Source: Nocardioides agariphilus
GTDB taxonomy: Bacteria > Actinomycetota > Actinomycetes > Propionibacteriales > Nocardioidaceae
Reading direction: 5' to 3'
Assembly: GCF_015352445.1 (NCBI RefSeq)
Contig: NZ_JADKPO010000001.1
Coordinates: 186,001 to 250,000, forward strand
DNA: 64,000 bases
The notes beneath the pieces were generated by a model. That model saw only the letters and a list, made by a program, of their open reading frames with translations, searched no databases and was not told where the DNA came from. Made by a program: the position numbers and the translations under genes. Every line of letters starts with the position of its first letter. The stretch's first letter is position 1. This document shows positions 22,901 through 32,106 of the stretch, one piece after another.

Positions 22901-24169
22901 TCAACCCGCGATCTCGAGCACCCTGAGGGCGACGGCCACGTCGAGGCGGAGGTGGGGGTCGGAGGAGAGCGGGCCGAGCAGGCGTTCGAGCTTGGAGACC
23001 CGGTAGCGCATGGTGTTGTAGTGGAAGAACTGCAAGCGCGCGGCCTCCGCGACGTTGAAGTTCGTGTCGAGCAGCACCTGCAGGGTCTCGCGCAGGTTGG
23101 CCGCATCGGTGGTCTGCTCGGTGAGGGGGCCGAGCACGTCGCGGGTGAAGGCGCGTAGCTCCTCGGCATCGGGGATCAGGGCGATCAGGCGGTGCAGGCC
23201 GAGCTCGTCGAAGAAGGTCGTGGAGCCCGTGCCGCGGACCCGCCGGCCGATCTCGACCGCCCGCCTGGCCTGGGCGTAGGCCTCGGGGAGCGCCGCGACG
23301 TCGGGCGCCACGCGACTGACCCCGACGGTGAAGCTGCGGCGACCGCCACCCTTGTCGCCGGCAACCCCGGTGACCACCCGGCGTACGACGTCGTGGCCCG
23401 GCCACGTCTCGGTGACGCGCTCGACGGTCACCGGCAGCAGCGTCACCACCTCGGAGCTGAAGTCGACGCTGGGGATGCCGGGGTCCAGCGCTTGGGAGAC
23501 CTGGCGCCAGGCGGCCGAGAAGCGCTCTTGCCACGTGCGGCGCTGCTCTCGCGAGGCGGGCTTCTCCTCGCGAGGCTGCGGGTCGATCTCGGCGACCACG
23601 ACGACTACGGGATGACCCAGGGTCCAGCCGAACGCGGACACGTGCTCCTCGACGTAGGACTCCTCCCCCACGCCACGCACGAGCAGGTCGCGCATGAAGT
23701 CGCCCTGGTACTTGTTCTCGACCGCCGACACGGCGCTCTGGCGCGTGATCAGCAGCGCGGCCACGATCGCCACGCGCTCGAGTGCGTGCACGTCGACCTC
23801 GGTGATCGGGCGGTCCAGTCGCAGACAGACCAGCCGCGCGAGGTCGGTGCCGCCGGCCGCGACCCGCAGCGATCGCACCTCGCCGACCTCGAGCAGCAGG
23901 CCGTCGTCCTTGACGCGTTCGACCCGGACCCGACCGGTGGCATCGACCAGGCGGCTCACGGCCAGCGCCTCACGCCCCTCCTGGCTGATGGCACTGGCCC
24001 GCTCGCGTCCGTCGGTCGAGGTGAAGACCACCTCGATGCCGAGGACGTCGGCTGCCTCGGCCGCGATCTGGTCGAGATCGCCCCCCTCGAGGACCAGGTG
24101 GGTCAGGGCCGTGTGCAGCGCGTCGATCCGGGCCAGCGCCAAGCTGGCCTCCTCATCGACCTTCATCAT
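22901..24169 (-). CDS. PucR-family transcriptional regulator
   Basis: 422 residues. The C-terminus carries the PucR helix-turn-helix (HTH_30): NFNVAEAARLQFFHYNTMRY then RVSKLERLLG near 372-401, with the HxNTxRYR signature. The middle (about 265-330) resembles the GGDEF-like CdaR domain and the N-terminal part may be a ligand-sensing domain. PucR proteins activate purine, ureide and related catabolic genes. It is divergent from the AllH-F-G-like operon and upstream of the molybdenum hydroxylase operon, so it probably controls both. Start could be either of two adjacent ATGs (24169 or 24166). Confidence 0.87.
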   Translation of the reverse strand: MMKVDEEASLALARIDALHTALTHLVLEGGDLDQIAAEAADVLGIEVVFTSTDGRERASAISQEGREALAVSRLVDATGRVRVERVKDDGLLLEVGEVRSLRVAAGGTDLARLVCLRLDRPITEVDVHALERVAIVAALLITRQSAVSAVENKYQGDFMRDLLVRGVGEESYVEEHVSAFGWTLGHPVVVVVAEIDPQPREEKPASREQRRTWQERFSAAWRQVSQALDPGIPSVDFSSEVVTLLPVTVERVTETWPGHDVVRRVVTGVAGDKGGGRRSFTVGVSRVAPDVAALPEAYAQARRAVEIGRRVRGTGSTTFFDELGLHRLIALIPDAEELRAFTRDVLGPLTEQTTDAANLRETLQVLLDTNFNVAEAARLQFFHYNTMRYRVSKLERLLGPLSSDPHLRLDVAVALRVLEIAG

Positions 24170-24266
24170 GGCCTCGTCCCTGTCAACACTTGGGGCGCTA
24201 CCTCCCCATCGATTGGCATAACCTCACAGCGGCCAAATGTAACGGCGCCCGATAGCGTCGGGAAGC
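24170..24266. promoter_or_regulatory. Divergent promoter region between pucR and the allHFG-like operon
   Basis: A 97-bp gap containing the window's likely control point for ureide genes. TTGGCA at about 24213 followed 17 bp later by AATGTA is a possible -35/-10 pair toward the operon. CCATCGATTGG (about 24207-24217) is an imperfect palindrome that could bind PucR. Both are weak by eye. Confidence 0.35.
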
Positions 24267-25121
24267 GTGGTCTCCGTGAGCGCCCCCGCCCGCGTGGTCG
24301 ACCGTCTCCGCACGGCCCCCGACGGCCCGGTCCCGGTGCTACACCATTCGCCCCACGCGCTGTACGTCGAGGTGAACGGAGCCTGCGTCGGCGTGGTCGG
24401 TCCCGCCGCGGCCCAGGTCCCCTGTGCGCTACGCCTGTCCACAGGCACCGCGGGCGTGTCGGCGCTCGCGGTACTCGCGAAGCAGCCTGTGAGCCCCTAT
24501 GTTGAACGCGGGACCCTGTGTCTGACCGGTCACCCCCTCCGGATCGGACGATTCGTGGATGTTCGCGTACCCCGAATCGACCCCAGCAGAGTCCTTCGGG
24601 CGGCGAGCCCGGCAACTGCGGTGGCGCGGCCCCCCCGACCGGCCGCAGGCGGCGCAGGGCTCGCCGCCCACTCTGCGGGCCGCGCCCACTCTGCGGGCCG
24701 TCAGCTTCCGGAGCTGTCGGTCACTGACGTCGTCGAGGGGTTGCCGGCGCTGCCCCGACGCATCGATGCCGGACTCCTCCGCGAGCTGGTCGGCAACGGC
24801 GGCGGACTGACGCCCCTCGGCGACGACGTGCTGTGCGGCTGGCTGGCGGTGCTGGTCGCGACCGGCCGGCTGACCGACGCCGTCACCGACGCCGTACGCG
24901 CCTCGCTCGACCGCACCACGGTCCTGTCGGCGACCTTGATCGACTGCGCGCTGCACGGGGAGGTGCTGCCGGAGTTCGTGACGTACCTCCGGGCCCTGGG
25001 CACCCCGGCGGAGGACGCCGCCCTCAGCAGGCTCACGGCCATCGGGCACACCTCCGGGGCCGGCCTGTGGTGGGGCGCGCGCCACGCACTGACCACGCTC
25101 GCGACCCAGGAGGCCGCATGA
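24267..25121 (+). CDS. DUF2877 protein, AllH (YlbF)-like carbamoyltransferase component
   Basis: 284 residues. The diagnostic DUF2877 motif GNGGGLTPLGDDVLCG lies near 176-191. In E. coli the counterpart AllH, with AllF and AllG, makes up oxamate carbamoyltransferase, which forms carbamoyl phosphate. Between the two halves is an Ala/Pro-rich linker of about 40 residues that includes an 18-bp in-frame duplication (HSAGRA/HSAGRQ). The GTG at 24267 has GGGAAG very close; the GTG at 24276 is better spaced and may be the true start. The stop overlaps the AllF-like ATG (ATGA). Confidence 0.82.
   Translation: MVSVSAPARVVDRLRTAPDGPVPVLHHSPHALYVEVNGACVGVVGPAAAQVPCALRLSTGTAGVSALAVLAKQPVSPYVERGTLCLTGHPLRIGRFVDVRVPRIDPSRVLRAASPATAVARPPRPAAGGAGLAAHSAGRAHSAGRQLPELSVTDVVEGLPALPRRIDAGLLRELVGNGGGLTPLGDDVLCGWLAVLVATGRLTDAVTDAVRASLDRTTVLSATLIDCALHGEVLPEFVTYLRALGTPAEDAALSRLTAIGHTSGAGLWWGARHALTTLATQEAA
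24666..24701. repeat. 18-bp tandem duplication inside the DUF2877 gene
   Basis: GCCCACTCTGCGGGCCG plus one base (C or T) occurs twice without a gap, adding six residues in the interdomain linker without shifting frame. Confidence 0.85.
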
Positions 25122-26533
25122 CCGCCGGCAGGATCCACGTGGAGCTGAGGTCCGGCGCCTACGCCGACTCCGTGACACTGCTCCAGGTCAGCCGCGACGT
25201 GGCAGGCGTCGACGGGGTGTTGGCGGCGCAGGTCGCGATGGCGACGCCGCTCAACATCGATGTGCTCCGGGGCATGGGATTCGACGTACCTGCCTCGAGT
25301 CCCAACGACATGGTGGTCGCCGTTCGCGCAGCCGACGACGCCGCGCTAGGCCGCGGGCTCGCGGCCGTCGAGCAGTCGCTGGCAGCCGTTCGTCGACCCG
25401 GAGGAGCGACGACGGGCGGCCAGCAGCCCCACCGCACGTCCGCCTCGGCGCTGCGTGCGGTGCCCGACGGGCTGGTCCTGGTGTCGACTCCCGGACCGAG
25501 CGCGATCGTCGAGGCCGTCGACGCCCTCGACGCCGGCTGCGACGTGATGCTGTTCAGCGACAACGTGCCCGTCGAGCAGGAGGTCGCACTCAAGCGGCTG
25601 GCCGCCGCACGCGGACTGCTCGTGATGGGTCCCGACTGCGGGACAGCCGTCGTCGGCGGGCTCGGCCTGGGCTTCGCCAACGTCGTCCGCCCGGGCCCCG
25701 TCGGCATCGTCGCGGCCTCGGGTACGGGCTGCCAGCAGCTGCTCGCGCTGCTCGACCACGCAGGGGTCGGCGTCACATCCGCACTCGGCGTCGGCGGGCG
25801 CGACCTGTCGGCCGAGGTCGGCGGCCTCGCGACCCGGGAGGCGCTGCGCCGACTCGACCTCGATGACGACGTCGAGCTCATCGTGCTGATCTCCAAGCCA
25901 CCCGCGCCGGAGGTGGCAGCCGACATCGAGGCGTACGTCGCCTCGCTCGGCACTCCGGTCGAGCTCGCGTTTCTCGGGCCCGGGCGCCCCGACCTGACGG
26001 CGGCCGCCGAGGCAGTGCTGCGACGGCTGGGACACGACGTACCGACGTGGCCGGTGCGCGTGCCGGGGGCCGCCCATCTGGGAGGACCGGGCACCCTGCT
26101 GCAGGGCCTGTTCGTCGGCGGCACCAACTGCACCGAGGCGCGCATCGTCGCCGAGTCCCTGCTGGGCACCGACGGTGGACATGGGTTCACCGACTTCGGC
26201 GATGACCAGTACACGAGCGGACGGGCCCATCCGATGATCGACCCGACCATCAGGCTCGAGCACCTCGCACGAGTGGCCGCCGACCCCACCACCGCCGTGG
26301 TGCTGCTCGACGTCGTCCTCGGACACGGCGCGGAGCCCGACCCGGCAGCCCTGCTGGCGCCCGCCATCGCGCAGGTTCCCCAACCGGTCGTGGTGAGCCT
26401 GGTCGGCACGGCCGACGACCCCCAGGACCGGGACCGCCAGGCCGCGCAGCTCGCGGCTGCCGGCGCCGAGGTGCACCTGTCCAACGCCGGCGCCGCACGC
26501 CGGGCGGTTGCCCTGCTGGGAGGTACGCCCTGA
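25118..26533 (+). CDS. FdrA-family protein, AllF-like carbamoyltransferase subunit
   Basis: 471 residues related to succinyl-CoA synthetase subunits. Features seen: LRSGAYADSVTLLQVSRDV at the N-terminus, VMATP-type segment VAMATPLNIDVL, PNDMVVAVRA, a Rossmann-like CoA-ligase domain with MGPDCGTAV near 185 and GIVAASGTGCQQ near 210, and GRAHPMIDPTIR near 370. In E. coli, AllF (FdrA) with AllG and AllH converts oxamate-type N-carbamoyl compounds and phosphate to carbamoyl phosphate. AGGAGG precedes the ATG by six bases. The order here is H-F-G with overlapping stops and starts, so a single complex is likely. Substrate unknown. Confidence 0.85.
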   Translation: MTAGRIHVELRSGAYADSVTLLQVSRDVAGVDGVLAAQVAMATPLNIDVLRGMGFDVPASSPNDMVVAVRAADDAALGRGLAAVEQSLAAVRRPGGATTGGQQPHRTSASALRAVPDGLVLVSTPGPSAIVEAVDALDAGCDVMLFSDNVPVEQEVALKRLAAARGLLVMGPDCGTAVVGGLGLGFANVVRPGPVGIVAASGTGCQQLLALLDHAGVGVTSALGVGGRDLSAEVGGLATREALRRLDLDDDVELIVLISKPPAPEVAADIEAYVASLGTPVELAFLGPGRPDLTAAAEAVLRRLGHDVPTWPVRVPGAAHLGGPGTLLQGLFVGGTNCTEARIVAESLLGTDGGHGFTDFGDDQYTSGRAHPMIDPTIRLEHLARVAADPTTAVVLLDVVLGHGAEPDPAALLAPAIAQVPQPVVVSLVGTADDPQDRDRQAAQLAAAGAEVHLSNAGAARRAVALLGGTP

Positions 26534-27921
26534 TGGACACCCCCACCTCCGTCGTCGCCGTGGGCGCCGACCTGCTCGCATCGGCTGTGGAGTCCCAAGC
26601 CGTCCCGGTGACCCGCGTGGACTGGCGCCCGCCGATGCCGGGCACCGAGGACGACCTGGTCGAGGTCGCCCTCGACCCGCTGCGCGCCGACGCCAACGCG
26701 CGCGCGCTCGCGGCCGTGCTCGACGTCCAGGCGACCCTCGTCGACGTCGCTCCGGCCTCGGAGGTACTCGGCCTGGAGCCGGGCCAGTTCCTCCACGCCG
26801 GACCGCCGATCGAGTGGGGCCGAGCGTCCGGGCCGCTGCGGGGGGCGCTGCTGGGTGGCGCCGCCCTGGAGGGGCTCGTCGCGGACCCCGACGACGCCGT
26901 GGCGCTCTTCGAGTCGGGCTCCTCGGTCTCCCTCGAGCCCTGTCACCACCGCGGCACCGTCGGCCCGATGGCCGGCGTGGTCACGCCATCGATGTGGATG
27001 TGGGTGCTGGAGGACCAGCGCACGGGTCGGCGTGCGTTCTGCTCGCTCAACGAAGGCCTCGGCAAGGTACTGAGGTACGGCGCGTACTCACCGGACGTGC
27101 TCCAGCGGCTGCGCTGGATGGGTGGGGTGCTCGGGCCGTTGCTCCGGGCCGCCGTGCGCGCGAGCGATCCGGTCGACGTCACCGGCATCCTCACGCAGAT
27201 GCTGCAGATGGGCGACGAGGCCCACAACCGCAACCGGGCCGGCACCTTGATGCTGCTGCGCGACCTGTCGCCGGCGCTGGTCTCGGCGGGCGACCCGGCC
27301 GACGTGGCCGACGTACTGCGGTTCGTCGGCGGCAACGACCACTTCTTCCTCAACCTGGCGATGCCGGCCTGCAAGCTCGCCCTCGACGCGGCCCGGGGCA
27401 TCGACGGCTCGACCATGGTCGTGGCGATGGCCCGCAACGGCACCGACTTCGGCATCCAGGTCGCCGGCACGGGCGGCGAGTGGTTCACCGGGCCGGCGCA
27501 GCTCGCCGACGGCCTCTACCTGGGCGACTTCGGTCCCGACGACGCCAACCCCGACATCGGCGACTCGGCCATCACCGAGACAGCCGGCATCGGCGGCTTC
27601 GCGATGGCGACGGCGCCGGCCATCGTGCGGTTCGTGGGCGGCTCGGTGCCCGACGCGTTGGCCACTACCCAGCGGATGCACGAGATCACGCTGGGCGAGA
27701 ACCCGCGCTGGCAGGTGCCGGTGCTGGAGTTCCAGGGCACGCCGACCGGCATCGACGTCACGATGGTCTGCCGGACGGGCATCCTGCCCCAGATCAACAC
27801 CGGTATGGCCGGGCGGGTGGCGGGCGTCGGGCAGGTCGGCGCGGGGCTCGTCACTCCCCCTGCCGAGATCTTCCCGGCCGCGCTCTCCCGTCTCGCTGAC
27901 CTGGCCCGCGCGCGAGGCTGA
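26533..27921 (+). CDS. DUF1116 protein, AllG (YlbE)-like carbamoyltransferase subunit
   Basis: 462 residues of the DUF1116/YlbE family. Recognisable segments: VDWRPPMPG near 30, GRASGPLRGALLGGAALEGL near 97-116, PCHHRGTVGPMAGV near 137, MGDEAHNRNRAGT near 227, FVGGNDHFFLNLAMPACK near 258-275, MARNGTDFGI near 300 and TGILPQINTG near 418. Its ATG overlaps the AllF-like stop by one base. It is the third part of the AllFGH-type carbamoyltransferase. No allantoinase or ureidoglycolate gene is nearby, so the substrate is probably not allantoin-derived oxamate. Confidence 0.87.
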   Translation: MDTPTSVVAVGADLLASAVESQAVPVTRVDWRPPMPGTEDDLVEVALDPLRADANARALAAVLDVQATLVDVAPASEVLGLEPGQFLHAGPPIEWGRASGPLRGALLGGAALEGLVADPDDAVALFESGSSVSLEPCHHRGTVGPMAGVVTPSMWMWVLEDQRTGRRAFCSLNEGLGKVLRYGAYSPDVLQRLRWMGGVLGPLLRAAVRASDPVDVTGILTQMLQMGDEAHNRNRAGTLMLLRDLSPALVSAGDPADVADVLRFVGGNDHFFLNLAMPACKLALDAARGIDGSTMVVAMARNGTDFGIQVAGTGGEWFTGPAQLADGLYLGDFGPDDANPDIGDSAITETAGIGGFAMATAPAIVRFVGGSVPDALATTQRMHEITLGENPRWQVPVLEFQGTPTGIDVTMVCRTGILPQINTGMAGRVAGVGQVGAGLVTPPAEIFPAALSRLADLARARG

Positions 27922-27946
27922 TCCACCGCCCTGCTAGGAATGCAGC

Positions 27947-28438
27947 ATGGCTACCACCCGGCTCGGAGAAGCAGAAGTCCACACCGTCGGCGAGCTGCCC
28001 GCCGTCGGCAGCGCGGCACCAGAGTTCACCTTGACCAACGGTGACTTCGCCGACGTCACCAAGACGCCGGGCAAGCGCACCATCCTCGACATCTTCCCGA
28101 CCATCTCCACCGGCGTGTGCCAAGCCGGGGTCAGGGCGTTCGCCAAGCTGGCTCCCGGCCTCGACAACACCGAGATCATCGCGGTCTCCCAGGACCTGCC
28201 CCTGGCCGTGGCCAACTACTGCGGCGCGGAGGGGATCGAGGGACTGATCGTCGGCTCGGCGTTCCGCTCCGGCTTCGGCACCGACTACGGCATCACCATG
28301 GCCGACGGGAACTGGCGTGGCCTCCTGGCCCGCTCCGTCGTGGTCATCGACACCGACGGCACCGTCCTCCACACCCAGCTGACCCCCGCGATCGGCACCG
28401 AGCCCGACTACGAGGCCGCAGTCGCCGTCCTGCGCTGA
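27947..28438 (+). CDS. tpx: Thiol peroxidase (Tpx, atypical 2-Cys peroxiredoxin)
   Basis: 163 residues, the normal Tpx length. The peroxidatic cysteine lies in IFPTISTGVCQAGVR (the TxxC pattern) near residue 60, and the resolving cysteine in SQDLPLAVANYCGAEG near 94. LGEAEVHTVGELPAVGSAAPEF is the usual N-terminal strand region (split LGEAEVHTVGEL, PAVGSAAPEF). It reduces H2O2 and alkyl peroxides using thioredoxin in the cytosol. It stands alone, 25 bp after the allG-like gene and convergent with the next operon, so readthrough from the ureide operon is possible. Confidence 0.92.
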   Translation: MATTRLGEAEVHTVGELPAVGSAAPEFTLTNGDFADVTKTPGKRTILDIFPTISTGVCQAGVRAFAKLAPGLDNTEIIAVSQDLPLAVANYCGAEGIEGLIVGSAFRSGFGTDYGITMADGNWRGLLARSVVVIDTDGTVLHTQLTPAIGTEPDYEAAVAVLR

Positions 28439-28462
28439 CCCCACGCCGAGTCGGCTTCGGCC

Positions 28463-28789
28463 TCAGAGCTCGGGCCTGAAGAAGGCGGCCTTGATGTCGA
28501 CGTTGCCGGAGGCGCGCACGGGAGTGCCCTCCTCGAGGTAGCGCAACCGCGCCTCGCCCTGGTGGCTCGAGGGCAGCGAGCCGTCGGCGCGGACCACGCG
28601 CCACCACGGCACCGGCCCGCCGTGGGCAGCCATCACCGAGCCGACCAGCCGTGGTCCACCGCCGCCCATCACGGCTCCGACCACCTCGGCGATGGCACCG
28701 TAGGTCGTCACCCGGCCGCGCGGGACCTGCTCGACGCACTGCAGCACCCGCTCGGTGTAGTCGTCCCAGTCGATGCCGCTCGCGTTCAT
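28463..28789 (-). CDS. Alkyltransferase-like (ATL) DNA-repair protein, MGMT fold
   Basis: 108 residues, the DNA-binding domain of O6-methylguanine methyltransferases: QVPRGRVTTYGAIAEVVG near 18-35, and PVPWWRVVRADG where MGMT has PCHRV. The nucleophilic cysteine is replaced by tryptophan, so it should bind alkylated guanine and flag it for excision repair rather than transfer the group. The C-terminus includes the ARLRYLEEGT segment typical of ATLs. The ATG overlaps the upstream membrane gene stop (ATGA), placing it at the end of the MoxR/DUF58 operon. Confidence 0.88.
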   Translation of the reverse strand: MNASGIDWDDYTERVLQCVEQVPRGRVTTYGAIAEVVGAVMGGGGPRLVGSVMAAHGGPVPWWRVVRADGSLPSSHQGEARLRYLEEGTPVRASGNVDIKAAFFRPEL

Positions 28790-29319
28790 GCGTCCTCCGC
28801 CTGCGGCATCAGCGCCTGGATGACCGCCACGGCGACCACGGTCACCGACACCGCGACCGCCAGCCCGAGTACCCAGGCCGTGTGGGAGTCGGGCAGCTCC
28901 TCGACGCCGCGCGCGACCAGCCAGACCAGCACAGCCGGCACCAGGAGCAGGAGACCTCGTACGGCCCAGAGCCGGACAGCACCCGCGGCGACCGGCAGTC
29001 GCGGTGGCCCGTAGCCGAGGATCAGTGCCGCCAGGTGCGCCGCCAGCATCGCGGCCGCCGCCACGATCGCAGCAGCTGGTAAGCCGACCGGGTCGCTGGC
29101 GGCCCAGGCCCAACCGACCAGCAAGAGGACACCGGCGCCGACGACGGACTCCGGGAACAGGGCCCAGCCCGCCGCCAGCAGGAGTGCTGCGACGCCGAGC
29201 CACACGGGAGGTCGCGACGTGGCCAGCCCACGTGAGTAGAGCGCCGCCAACGTGCCGGCCACGATCACCGCGCGCAGCGCCCACTGGCCGCGGGTGCCGC
29301 CTCGCCAGTCGGGGATCAT
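28786..29319 (-). CDS. Membrane protein of the MoxR/DUF58 operon
   Basis: 177 residues with about five hydrophobic segments (near 14-30, 38-55, 58-75, 82-104, 120-142 and 148-170). I recognise no named family. Its stop overlaps the ATL start and its start overlaps the DUF58 stop (both ATGA), so it is cotranslated with them. Position suggests a membrane partner of the DUF58 protein. Confidence 0.7.
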   Translation of the reverse strand: MIPDWRGGTRGQWALRAVIVAGTLAALYSRGLATSRPPVWLGVAALLLAAGWALFPESVVGAGVLLLVGWAWAASDPVGLPAAAIVAAAAMLAAHLAALILGYGPPRLPVAAGAVRLWAVRGLLLLVPAVLVWLVARGVEELPDSHTAWVLGLAVAVSVTVVAVAVIQALMPQAEDA

Positions 29320-30605
29320 CGCGTGCGCACCTGGGGCAGCTGGGCGCGACGGGCCAAGCGGTGGAGCACGTCATCGAGGGTGCCGGGTCCGCGCCACGTC
29401 ACGACCGGGCAGCCGTCGGCGGCCAGCGCGGTCAGCAGCTGGTCGCGCTCGGTGCGCCGCAGCCGCCACGCCAGGTCGGCGACGAAGCCGTCGGCGCCGT
29501 CGACAGCCAGCGTCCGAGCGTCCTCGGGGAGGGTGTCGACGGCCAGCACGGGAAGCCCGCGGCGGTGCAGCGAGGCCGTCGTGGTCGCGATCGCCTCGGA
29601 CATCATCGGCGACAACACCACCACGACGGTGCCCGCGGTGACCGGGAACCGCAGCCGCTCGGCGGCATCGTCCGGCATCCGGGCGGGTCTGACGCTCGCG
29701 AGACGGCCCAGCAGCACCCGCAGGTGGCGAGGCCCCGATCCGAAGCCGACGAACTGCCAGGCGGCCCCGATGATCCGCAAGGCGACGCGGTCCCCGTGCC
29801 GCGAGAAGTGCTCGGCGAGCGCGGACGCTGCTCGCATCGTGACGTCGAGGCTGCTGGCACCGCCACCGACACCACCGGACCGACCCAGGTCGGCCAGGGC
29901 ATCGACCACCAGCAGCACCCCGCTGTCCTCCTCGCCACGCGCCGTCACGACGTGGAGGTCACCGGTGCGCAGCGAGACGCGCCAGTTGATCCGGCGCAGA
30001 CGGTCGCCCGCCTGGAAGTGCCGGATGCCGGCGAACTCCGTGCCGTCGCCCACGCGTCGCGACCGGTTGGCCCCGACGAGCCCGAGTGGTTGCGGCGCCT
30101 CGGCGGAGCTGTCGAACGGCGCCGAGGCCGGCAAGACAGCCATCTCGGCGCCGTGCTCCAGCACCGGACCCCAGCGATATCCGGCCCAGCGACTGGTCAG
30201 GGCGACCTTCTCCTCGCCGAGCGTGCGGCGACCCCAACGCCGCGGGCTGATCTCGAGCACCGGGACGCCGTCGCGCAGCAACCCGCTCACCCGCCCGGAG
30301 GCAGGGTGCAGAGCAACGTAGGGCGCCTGGGCGCTGATCCGGGTGACCTGCTCGGCACCTTCGTCATTGCTGAGGCTCAACCGCGACCGGGTGCCCTGAC
30401 CCTCGTAGAGGGAGACGTGGTCGAGCTCGCCGCGAAGCACGGGCGAGCTCGACGGCCGCATCACCAGCGCGATCGCGGTCAGCACCACCAGCGGGGCCGC
30501 CATCACCACCAGGGCCGGCTCACCGAGCAGCACAGCTGCGCCCAGCAACAGCGCTCCGACCAGCAAGGAGCGGCTCAGGGCAGGTGTGACGGCCCATCTC
30601 CTCAT
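29316..30605 (-). CDS. DUF58 domain protein
   Basis: 429 residues. Two N-terminal membrane helices (about 10-50) precede a beta-rich region, then the DUF58 signature FAGIRHFQAGDRLRRINWRV (residues about 195-214) with TGDLHVVTARGEE, followed by a von Willebrand A-like domain (VLLVVDALADLG). DUF58 proteins act with MoxR ATPases, often as assembly or chaperone pairs at the membrane. The ATG at 30605 gives the short basic N-terminus MRRWAVTPALSR; upstream frame is not supported. Next to moxR with a 13-bp gap. Confidence 0.87.
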   Translation of the reverse strand: MRRWAVTPALSRSLLVGALLLGAAVLLGEPALVVMAAPLVVLTAIALVMRPSSSPVLRGELDHVSLYEGQGTRSRLSLSNDEGAEQVTRISAQAPYVALHPASGRVSGLLRDGVPVLEISPRRWGRRTLGEEKVALTSRWAGYRWGPVLEHGAEMAVLPASAPFDSSAEAPQPLGLVGANRSRRVGDGTEFAGIRHFQAGDRLRRINWRVSLRTGDLHVVTARGEEDSGVLLVVDALADLGRSGGVGGGASSLDVTMRAASALAEHFSRHGDRVALRIIGAAWQFVGFGSGPRHLRVLLGRLASVRPARMPDDAAERLRFPVTAGTVVVVLSPMMSEAIATTTASLHRRGLPVLAVDTLPEDARTLAVDGADGFVADLAWRLRRTERDQLLTALAADGCPVVTWRGPGTLDDVLHRLARRAQLPQVRTR

Positions 30606-30618
30606 CGAGCGTGGCCCC

Positions 30619-31623
<1,005 letters not shown>

Positions 31624-31626
31624 GGG

Positions 31627-32106
31627 CTACAGCTCCTCTATCCGGCGGACACAGCGTTGGATCTCGTCGCGCGACAGTCTCCTCGGCGGCCCGGTCAGCA
31701 CCCCGAACGCCTCCTCACCCAGGAGACGGAGGGCCGCCGGATCGGCGAGTGCCAGACCGTGGCGTTGGCGCAGCCTGCGGTCGGCCAGGTCGGCCAACCG
31801 GTCGCGCAGCGTGTGGTCGGCGACCCGGGCATCGAGGTGGCCCGAGATCGCGCGGGCGTACATGCCCAGGCGGCTGTCCTGCCCTGCCGGCCCCAGCGCT
31901 TGAACGGAGTCGACCGTCCAGTCCGGCGACTCGTTGACGGTGCCGACGTTGACCAGCGCCAAGACGGCGGTGGTGAAGGCGACGAGCAGCACCAGCGGCC
32001 AGAAGTGCCAGGTGCTGCCGTTGAGCGCCAAGACGCCCATCACGACGCCGAGCAGGAAGGCCGTGGCGCCGAGCCACCGCCACCAGAAGCGGGCCGCGCC
32101 GCTCAT
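31627..32106 (-). CDS. Two-helix membrane protein of the MoxR operon
   Basis: 159 residues with two transmembrane helices (about 10-30 and 36-54) and a cytosolic, Arg/Asp-rich C-terminal half. Its start overlaps the DUF4129 gene stop (ATGA) and its stop lies 3 bp before moxR. No family recognised; position in actinobacterial MoxR/DUF58 operons is common for such a protein. Confidence 0.72.
   Translation of the reverse strand: MSGAARFWWRWLGATAFLLGVVMGVLALNGSTWHFWPLVLLVAFTTAVLALVNVGTVNESPDWTVDSVQALGPAGQDSRLGMYARAISGHLDARVADHTLRDRLADLADRRLRQRHGLALADPAALRLLGEEAFGVLTGPPRRLSRDEIQRCVRRIEEL

Noticed and set aside
28463-28789. O6-methylguanine-DNA methyltransferase
   Set aside because: The active-site cysteine is replaced by tryptophan and the N-terminal domain is missing.
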